Under the pieces are notes generated by a model. It was not told the DNA's origin. It searched no databases and saw nothing but the letters and a program-made list of their open reading frames with translations. From an uncultured Bacteroides sp. (GTDB lineage Bacteria; Bacteroidota; Bacteroidia; Bacteroidales; Bacteroidaceae), in the NCBI GenBank assembly GCA_959606905.1, contig CAUHML010000134.1:1-8765 (forward strand): a DNA stretch of 8,765 nucleotides, in the 5' to 3' direction. Every line of letters starts with the position of its first letter. Position 1 is the first letter of the stretch. Positions 1 to 5,514 of this stretch are shown in pieces. The translations under genes and the position numbers were made by a program.

Positions 1-842
1 GAAAAGCTTTCGTAACCGGCAACTTGATCCTTGGAGAATGTTGTCGGAACAGGTTCTGTATACACTTTGGTCATAGTACCATTTACATTCTGCATAACAA
101 ACGGTGCACCGGTTTTTACTGTTATTTGTTCTCCGGTAGACATGGAAGCAGAACCGATAGTTGCATATACTTTGGCTAACAAACCTGCTGCAGTTGCAGC
201 ACAGACTCTTCCGGGTTTAAAGCCATTATCTGTGTTTTTATAAATCATATCTTTAGCATCTTTAAGCAAAGGTATGATTGTTTCCGTGTAGACTTGTGCA
301 ATCGGAATACGCGGATTGTTAGTATATTGTCCGGATTCGTTTACACTGACCGAATAAATAGGGATAGCTCCATAAGCACGTACCAAGTAGAAATATGCCC
401 ATGCTTTAAGAAAATAACATTCTCCTAATGCATTCTTTTTAAATTCTTCCGATACATTCTGCATCTTATTGATTTCAGAGACCGCTATATTTGCCCGGTT
501 AATCAACGAGTACATTCCGGTCCAAAGTACATCGGCCTGTCCGTCACCTCCCTGGAAGTTACCGCTTCCAAACTGGCTGAACTGCCATACTGCACCGGAA
601 ATATAGTCACAGTCATAATCCAGCGGTCGTGGGAAACTACCGTATCTGAACATGGCTTCGTGTAATGTATTATATACTCCTGTTACCCACATGTCGGCAC
701 CATTATCAGAATCCTCAACATCTTCAGGGACAATGAAGTCGAAAGGCTTTTCTTCGATCATACTTTCGCATGATGTCATTACTGCTCCGGATAATAGGAG
801 ACTGGATGCCATCAGATATATGAATATATTTTTCTTTTTCAT
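1..842 (-). CDS. susD-like: SusD/RagB family glycan-binding outer-membrane lipoprotein (N-terminal part; cut by window edge)
   Basis: This gene encodes the surface lid and glycan-binding subunit that pairs with the SusC transporter encoded just upstream. Only the first 280 residues are inside the window. Seen in the sequence: a lysine-rich start (MKKKN), a hydrophobic stretch at residues 6-22 and a lipobox-like site ending TSC, with Cys25 the probable lipidated residue. Acidic residues follow (CESMIEEKPFD), as is common for surface-exported Bacteroidetes lipoproteins. The helical RagB/SusD signature is clear at about residues 111-163, from LINRANIAVSEIN through ECYFLKAWAYFYLVRAYGAI with PIY following. 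Full-length members usually have about 500-650 residues, so the C-terminal half lies to the left. A second in-frame ATG at 845-843 directly precedes the chosen one and would add one Met. The gap to the susC stop is only about 10 bases and holds no promoter, so the two genes are co-transcribed. The family call is secure; the ligand is unknown. Confidence 0.95.
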   Translation of the reverse strand, partial: MKKKNIFIYLMASSLLLSGAVMTSCESMIEEKPFDFIVPEDVEDSDNGADMWVTGVYNTLHEAMFRYGSFPRPLDYDCDYISGAVWQFSQFGSGNFQGGDGQADVLWTGMYSLINRANIAVSEINKMQNVSEEFKKNALGECYFLKAWAYFYLVRAYGAIPIYSVSVNESGQYTNNPRIPIAQVYTETIIPLLKDAKDMIYKNTDNGFKPGRVCAATAAGLLAKVYATIGSASMSTGEQITVKTGAPFVMQNVNGTMTKVYTEPVPTTFSKDQVAGYESF

Positions 843-854
843 CATTTCTTGAGA

Positions 855-3800
855 TTATAAAGTTAATTTAAAACCTATTGAATATGTTCTGCTGCTCGGG
901 TATGAGAAAATATCAACTCCTCTTCTAGAAGCGTCAGAACCAAAGGCGTTTACATCCGGATCAAACCAACTATAACCTGTAATCGTGAATACGTTTGTTA
1001 CTGTACCGAAAACAGATAAATTGCTAATACCTTTTATGACTGAACCGAAATTGTAGTTTAAGTTGATTGTTTTTAGTCTGAAGTAAGAACCATCTTCTAC
1101 ATAACGATCGGAGAGTTTCATGTCACGAGTCATTGCAGTAGTGACGCGAGGCCATCTGGCGTTAGCTGCATTCTCTGGTGTCCAGCGTGAATCATAAGCA
1201 TCTTGAGTGATGTTTGCAATACTGCTCATTCCGATATTAGTCAAGTTTCCGTTAAAAATATCATTTCCATGAGTTCCTTGGAAGAACAATCCCAAAGTCA
1301 GATTTTTCCATCGCAAATTGGCGTTCAAACCATAAATAAAATCAGGATTGGTATCACCGATGATGGCGCGGTCTTCTGACGTTATTTTTCCGTCATTGTT
1401 TTTGTCCAGATATTTGATTTCACCGATCATTCTGCGAGCCTCATCATCAGATGCTTTAGCATATATTGGATCTGCACGGACTTCTGCTATATTATCATAG
1501 AAGCCGTCTTCTATATAGCCGAAGATTGTTCCGATAGGTAGTCCGTTTCTTTGCAGAAATACTTCTTTGGCACTATACCATAATTGGTTAGCATATTGGT
1601 CAGCTGTTAAACCTCCGATTTCATTTTTATTAAAAGAGATGTTGCCGTCGAAGTCTAGGCTCCAGTCTTTTTTGTCTAATGCAATGATTTTACCAGTTAG
1701 TTCAAGTCCTTTGTTTTTTACATGGCCGAAATTCGTCCACATTGTAGTATAACCGGTACTGTTCGGTATAGATACATTTTGTAGCAGGTCATTGGTTTTC
1801 TTGTAATAATAGTTAGCGGATAAACTAATTCTGTTATTCCAGAATCCCATGTCGAGCCCGACATTATATTGGTCGGTTGTTTCCCATTTGAGTTTATCAT
1901 TCAAAGGACCTTTGTAAGTTTGTCCTGCAAATCCGCTGCTTAATGTTCCGTCCAGAGGATAATTGGATGGTGCAAGTGAAGCGATAGTCTGATAACTGCT
2001 GATAGCTTGATTACCGGTTTGACCGTAGCTGAGTCGCAACTTTAAGTTACTGAATATATTCAGGTTTTTGATGAATTCTTCTTCCGATATGGTCCATGCT
2101 ACTGCTCCTGAAGCGAAGTTCGCGAATTTATTTCCCGGAGCGAAACGACTTGAACCGTCACGACGGAATGATGCTGTGAAAATATAACGATCCTTGAATG
2201 TGTAGTTGGCACGTCCTAATAAAGAGACTAGAACTGCTTGTCCTCGATAGCTGGCCGGTGTTTCAATATTTAATGCCTGACTCATATCGAAGTCTTGTGT
2301 GATGTCAGTCGGGAAGTTGGATGCATTCATTGTTTTTCCACCCCAGTCCGATTTTTCGTAAGTGAAACCGGCTACTACATTGAGATGATGTAACTTGTTA
2401 AATGTCTTATCGAAAGTAACCAATGATTCTGCTGTTAAGTTCTGCCAGAAGTTATCACTCTTACCAGCACGTCCGTTAGATGCTTTACCTTCTCCTGTTT
2501 CACGATTGTAGTAACTTGCACGATCGTTTACTGAATAACTGATACCTAGATTCTGACGGAATTTCAAACAGTCGAGGATTTTAATCTCGGCAAACGCAGA
2601 AGTAAATACATTGATTGACTTCAGCTCATCTTTAGCTGTATTAACGTATGTACGTGGATTGGCTGACAACCATGCATAAGAATCATCTTCTGTCTTGTCT
2701 CCTACATATAATGTCGGTAAATAAAGCATGGCAGAACGGATGATACTATAATCATAAGAATTTGACTTGGCAAACTTAGTTAACGAACGGGTGAAGTTGA
2801 TATTTAGTCCCGTATTTAACCAAGGTTTCACATGGCTTCCGATGTTGGCACGAACAGCAAAACGTTCATAACCAGAATTCTTGATAATACCTGTCTGGTC
2901 TGTATAGTTGCCTGAAAATGCATAGTTGCTCTTTTCATTTCCTCCTGATACACTAAGATTGTATTCCTGTGTTAATGCATCTTGTAAGATCTCGTCCATC
3001 CAGTTGGTGCCTTCTACCCATTCTTTATTGCCGTATTCGTCTTCGCGATAACCCGGATTGAGATAATCTTCCGGTGAAGCATAGTATTTACCGGAATTGG
3101 GAACGATTTTATCGTTCTCGTCGCGACGGTAGTTCCATTTACCACGATAAGGAAGGTATGAATAAGGAAGATTGTCATAAGCAGCTCCATTGATTACACC
3201 CTCATTTACATAATTAGCATAGGTGTAAGCATCCAGCATTTTAACCATTTTGGCTATTTTGGAAAGTCCGAAATTGGCCGAGAACTCAACTTTAGCGTCT
3301 CCGGCACGACCTCTTTTAGTGGTAATCAATACGACACCATTCGCTCCGCGAGAACCGTAAATGGCTGTTGCAGAAGCATCCTTTAAAATGTCGATTGATT
3401 CGATGTCATTAGGGTTGATCAATGACAGAGGATTAGTGGTGGAGTTGTTGCCCTCGTTGGCTTTACTGCTTGGAGTATCTCCTACCTCAAACGGAATACC
3501 GTCGACAATGTAAAGTGGTTGTGAATTTGTAGAGAATGAGTTAGCACCACGTATGGTGATACTTACACCTGAACCGGGAGCACCATCACTCTGGTTTACT
3601 TGTACACCAGCTAATTTACCTTGTAGGGCTTGGGAAATGCTGGTCGGGTTACCAAGCATCAAGTCATCACTTTTAATAGAAGCAACGGCTCCGGATAAAT
3701 CTTTTTTCCTCATTGTACCATAGCCGATAACTACTACTTCATCCAAAGATTGAGTATCATCTTTGAGTGAAACATTGATTGTTTTACGGTTTCCTACAGT

Positions 3801-4106
3801 GACTTCTGTTGTTTTATAACCGATAAAAGTATACTGAAGAACAGATTTTTGGCTTTCTACTGTTATAGTATATTTACCATTTAAATCACTGATGGTACCA
3901 TTGTTTTTTTTAACTCCTAACTCAACAATATTAACTCCGGGAAGAGGTTCACCTTTACTGTCTGTTACAGTACCTTTAATTTCAATACCTGCTGCTGATG
4001 CAGCTGTATTTATCATCCAGAACATAATCAAAAAGAGCCAGACTCCTTTTGATCCTTTTAGCATCCGCACTTTTGAGCGGGGAAAAGAAAAGAGATTCTT
4101 TTTCAT
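855..4106 (-). CDS. susC-like: SusC/RagA family TonB-linked outer-membrane glycan transporter
   Basis: This is the outer-membrane transporter that imports oligosaccharides captured by its SusD partner, powered by TonB-ExbBD. Starting at the ATG at 4106 it has 1083 residues, normal for the family. In order it has an N-terminal hydrophobic export segment (about residues 23-38, ending TAASA), a carboxypeptidase-D-like regulatory beta domain (about 40-116, with GTVTDSKGEPLPGVNI and DLNGKYTI), and a TonB-box-like segment (LDEVVVIGYGT, about 121-131). A plug domain follows (about 136-265, with QALQGKLAGVQV, PLYIVDGIP, DASATAIYGSRGANGVVLIT), and then a beta-barrel to the C-terminal SIGFKLTL. There is no STN domain before the regulatory domain, so it is not the type that signals through an anti-sigma factor. 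A TTG at 4115 would add three residues, but ATG is preferred. An ATG at 4064 (MLKGSKGVW) would give a more classical signal peptide but has no visible ribosome site. The gene has its own likely promoter at 4163-4170 and leads directly into susD. The substrate cannot be read from the sequence. Confidence 0.97.
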   Translation of the reverse strand: MKKNLFSFPRSKVRMLKGSKGVWLFLIMFWMINTAASAAGIEIKGTVTDSKGEPLPGVNIVELGVKKNNGTISDLNGKYTITVESQKSVLQYTFIGYKTTEVTVGNRKTINVSLKDDTQSLDEVVVIGYGTMRKKDLSGAVASIKSDDLMLGNPTSISQALQGKLAGVQVNQSDGAPGSGVSITIRGANSFSTNSQPLYIVDGIPFEVGDTPSSKANEGNNSTTNPLSLINPNDIESIDILKDASATAIYGSRGANGVVLITTKRGRAGDAKVEFSANFGLSKIAKMVKMLDAYTYANYVNEGVINGAAYDNLPYSYLPYRGKWNYRRDENDKIVPNSGKYYASPEDYLNPGYREDEYGNKEWVEGTNWMDEILQDALTQEYNLSVSGGNEKSNYAFSGNYTDQTGIIKNSGYERFAVRANIGSHVKPWLNTGLNINFTRSLTKFAKSNSYDYSIIRSAMLYLPTLYVGDKTEDDSYAWLSANPRTYVNTAKDELKSINVFTSAFAEIKILDCLKFRQNLGISYSVNDRASYYNRETGEGKASNGRAGKSDNFWQNLTAESLVTFDKTFNKLHHLNVVAGFTYEKSDWGGKTMNASNFPTDITQDFDMSQALNIETPASYRGQAVLVSLLGRANYTFKDRYIFTASFRRDGSSRFAPGNKFANFASGAVAWTISEEEFIKNLNIFSNLKLRLSYGQTGNQAISSYQTIASLAPSNYPLDGTLSSGFAGQTYKGPLNDKLKWETTDQYNVGLDMGFWNNRISLSANYYYKKTNDLLQNVSIPNSTGYTTMWTNFGHVKNKGLELTGKIIALDKKDWSLDFDGNISFNKNEIGGLTADQYANQLWYSAKEVFLQRNGLPIGTIFGYIEDGFYDNIAEVRADPIYAKASDDEARRMIGEIKYLDKNNDGKITSEDRAIIGDTNPDFIYGLNANLRWKNLTLGLFFQGTHGNDIFNGNLTNIGMSSIANITQDAYDSRWTPENAANARWPRVTTAMTRDMKLSDRYVEDGSYFRLKTINLNYNFGSVIKGISNLSVFGTVTNVFTITGYSWFDPDVNAFGSDASRRGVDIFSYPSSRTYSIGFKLTL

Positions 4107-4162
4107 TTTTATCAAATTTAAAATTAACTTTAGTATAAAATCTCGTACATTTATTATTGATG

Positions 4163-4170
4163 CAAAGCTA
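4163..4170 (-). promoter_or_regulatory. Likely Bacteroides-type promoter (-7 box) for susC-susD
   Basis: The minus strand reads TAGCTTTGCA here, an exact match to the Bacteroides -7 consensus TAnnTTTG followed by the frequent CA. It lies in the 119-base gap between the GH5 stop and the susC ATG and would leave an untranslated leader of roughly 50 bases. The -33 region is AT-rich but has no clean TTTG, so the promoter may depend on an activator. This implies that susCD can be transcribed separately from GH5, although read-through is not excluded because no GC-rich terminator is visible between them. Confidence 0.65.
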
Positions 4171-4212
4171 GTAAATAAGGAATGTAAATTATTGACGTTA
4201 TTTGCCTAAAAC

Positions 4213-4228
4213 TGATATTATTTTATCA
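4213..4228. repeat. AT-rich dyad TGATA-N6-TATCA at the GH5 stop / upstream of the susC promoter
   Basis: The plus strand has TGATA (4213-4217), six bases, then TATCA (4224-4228), a perfect 5-bp inverted repeat overlapping the GH5 stop codon. It lies about 43 bases upstream of the susC -7 box. The stem is too short and AT-rich for a convincing intrinsic terminator. A regulator half-site is possible because the same TATCA/TGATA pentamers recur in the 5210-5514 region, but AT-rich DNA yields such dyads by chance. Confidence 0.25.
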
Positions 4229-5209
4229 TTCTTTATTTTTATAAATATGTGAGTTGTATTGTCGGATAAACTTACGGCTTTGACGTCCTGCAGGTTTTAT
4301 TAAAGACTCGTCCCATCCTCCGTTTTTGTTTGCTCGCGGAAGAATCATGGAGCAAGTTTCGTTCTTGTCTGAAATGGACCAGTTAACCCAGCTGATCTTT
4401 TTGCTTTCCAGCCATTCTACCCAACGAGTCCATTCTGGTATATCTAATGGGCCATCGCCAGTACATTCCATGCCTGCACATTCAGACACAAAAATGGGAA
4501 TTCCTTTTTCCCATGCTGCTTCAGCTCTATCCCGTAACTCTTGTTTATGAGTGGCGGCATAGAAATGGAGGGTATACATTATATTATTGAATCCTTCTAA
4601 AGGACTTTCTGCTACCAGGTGTAAGTCTTGGTCCCAGTGTGGGCTGCCTACAAGAATGATATTATCAGGATCATATTTACGTATTTCAGAGATAATATCA
4701 GTTGCATATTCTTTCACACTTTCCCAACTGTCTTCCATAGGTTCGTTGTATATTTCATAAATAATATGAGGATATTTTCCGTATTTCTGTGCCATCATTG
4801 AGAAAAATGCTTTTGCTTCTTTTTTTTGTGGATAATAAGTATGCCAGTCGATTATTATATAGAGGTCGTTTTTAATTGCCGCTTTAATCACTTTATTCAT
4901 GCATTTTAATGCAAATTCCGGATTTTCAATGTAGTTGTCTTCAATAACTGTTCCCATGGCGGCGCGTAAAACGGTACATTTCCAATCTTTTTTCAACCAT
5001 TTCACAGATTGCTTATTGTAAAATCTGGGCCATAGGTTGTGCCAGCCATAACTAACCCCTCTTAATACAATAGAGTCTCCGGTTTGGCTGCATAATTGAT
5101 TACCTTTTACTTGTAGTTGTCCCCATTGTTTTACAGGATCTTTACTGTAACTGAATAATGATATCATGGAGAATAAGGTGATAAACAAAATGACTTTCTT
5201 CATTTTCAT
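4226..5209 (-). CDS. Secreted glycoside hydrolase family 5 enzyme (GH5_2-like; probable endo-beta-1,4-glucanase)
   Basis: This is a single-domain GH5 (clan GH-A, TIM barrel, retaining) enzyme of 327 residues, a normal size for the catalytic domain alone. Residues 1-22 form a signal peptide (MKMKKVILFITLF...SYS) with no cysteine near the cleavage site, so the product is probably periplasmic or released rather than lipid-anchored. Visible family residues are Arg82 (LRAAMG), His123 (DWHTY), the acid/base Glu156 in YEIYNEP, His215 (LHFYA) and the nucleophile Glu243 in IFVSECAG. The aglycone-side segment WVNWSISDKNETCS (from residue 274) and the NGGW motif are typical of GH5 subfamily 2, whose characterised members are mostly endo-1,4-beta-glucanases. 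Other beta-glucan or mannan activities are possible within GH5. An alternative ATG lies two codons downstream at 5203, and no strong Shine-Dalgarno sequence precedes either. The gene is first in line upstream of susC-susD and diverges from the GH172 gene, so it belongs to the same PUL. No carbohydrate-binding module is present. Confidence 0.93.
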   Translation of the reverse strand: MKMKKVILFITLFSMISLFSYSKDPVKQWGQLQVKGNQLCSQTGDSIVLRGVSYGWHNLWPRFYNKQSVKWLKKDWKCTVLRAAMGTVIEDNYIENPEFALKCMNKVIKAAIKNDLYIIIDWHTYYPQKKEAKAFFSMMAQKYGKYPHIIYEIYNEPMEDSWESVKEYATDIISEIRKYDPDNIILVGSPHWDQDLHLVAESPLEGFNNIMYTLHFYAATHKQELRDRAEAAWEKGIPIFVSECAGMECTGDGPLDIPEWTRWVEWLESKKISWVNWSISDKNETCSMILPRANKNGGWDESLIKPAGRQSRKFIRQYNSHIYKNKE

Positions 5210-5243
5210 AATAAATTAGGTATAACATATAAGATGGACGTTG

Positions 5244-5251
5244 CAAAGTAA
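5244..5251 (-). promoter_or_regulatory. Likely Bacteroides-type promoter (-7 box) for the GH5 gene
   Basis: The minus strand reads TTACTTTGCA, one mismatch (second base) from TAnnTTTG, again followed by CA. Transcription from here would give a leader of about 30 bases before the ATG at 5209. Upstream on the minus strand is a T-rich tract but no clear TTTG at the expected -33 distance. The box overlaps the inner edge of the AAGCAC/GTGCTT dyad, so a protein bound there could affect polymerase. Confidence 0.5.
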
Positions 5252-5280
5252 GCACAAAAAAAATATGTAAAAAAGTGCTT
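5250..5280. repeat. AAGCAC...GTGCTT dyad overlapping the GH5 promoter
   Basis: AAGCAC at 5250-5255 is matched by its exact inverse GTGCTT at 5275-5280, with a 19-base A-rich spacer. The element covers the spacer and -33 region of the GH5 promoter. It could be an operator, or a chance dyad in A/T-rich DNA. The GC-containing arms make it somewhat less trivial than the surrounding A/T repeats. Confidence 0.3.
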
Positions 5281-5386
5281 TGTTATCATATACTGATACT
5301 TTTCTTACTATTTATTTAAGGCAAGAGTATATTACCTTATTATATATATACAAAAAAGATTAAGCCGGAAAATAAATATGATAACA
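5281..5386. repeat. 11-bp perfect inverted repeat pair flanking the middle of the divergent region
   Basis: TGTTATCATAT at 5281-5291 is repeated in inverse orientation as ATATGATAACA at 5376-5386, 84 bases apart. The left arm also belongs to a local dyad, TATCA (5284-5288), five bases, then TGATA (5294-5298). Two inverted copies between divergent PUL promoters would suit a dimeric or looping regulator. By rough reasoning the chance of such an 11-mer pair in 300 bases of this composition is around one in ten, so this is suggestive only. Confidence 0.35.
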
Positions 5387-5432
5387 GATGGCTTGAAGGT
5401 TAAAATAGTATATTGATTTGATAATAAAGTGG

Positions 5433-5463
5433 TTGTATGCTTATATAAGTTGCCGTACTTTTA
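5433..5463 (+). promoter_or_regulatory. Candidate promoter for the GH172 gene
   Basis: The plus strand has TTG at 5433-5435 (preceded by G, so GTTG against the TTTG ideal), 20 bases, then TACTTTTA at 5456-5463. The latter differs from TAnnTTTG only in the last base. It would leave a leader of roughly 45-50 bases before the ATG at 5515. The match is imperfect and the surroundings are A/T-rich, so this is a tentative placement. Confidence 0.35.
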
Positions 5464-5514
5464 TGAATTAAATTTTATAGATAGATTCATGTTTTATTTT
5501 ATATTTATCACCTT

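Larger units (their letters stand above)
5210..5514. promoter_or_regulatory. AT-rich divergent intergenic region between the GH5 and GH172 genes
   Basis: These 305 bases hold no credible gene. They must carry both divergent promoters and probably the control sites of the PUL. What can be seen is a likely -7 box for GH5 near its end of the region (5244-5251), a dyad AAGCAC/GTGCTT spanning 5250-5280, and an 11-bp perfect inverted repeat with arms at 5281-5291 and 5376-5386. There is also a (TA)5 tract at 5341-5350 and a weaker candidate promoter for GH172 at 5433-5463. No tRNA, riboswitch or IS end is recognisable. Confidence 0.6.

Noticed and set aside
4107..4115. TTG start adding Met-Ile-Lys to SusC
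   Set aside because: An ATG lies three codons downstream, and the extension adds nothing recognisable.
3892..4209. Plus-strand open frame of about 105 codons opposite the susC start
   Set aside because: It lies almost wholly antisense to the strongly supported SusC N-terminus. Its translation has no domain or signal-peptide logic and it lacks a promoter of its own.
5341..5350. (TA)5 tract as a phase-variable repeat
   Set aside because: It is too short and sits away from either promoter spacer. Nothing suggests slippage or an invertible element, and no recombinase gene is nearby.
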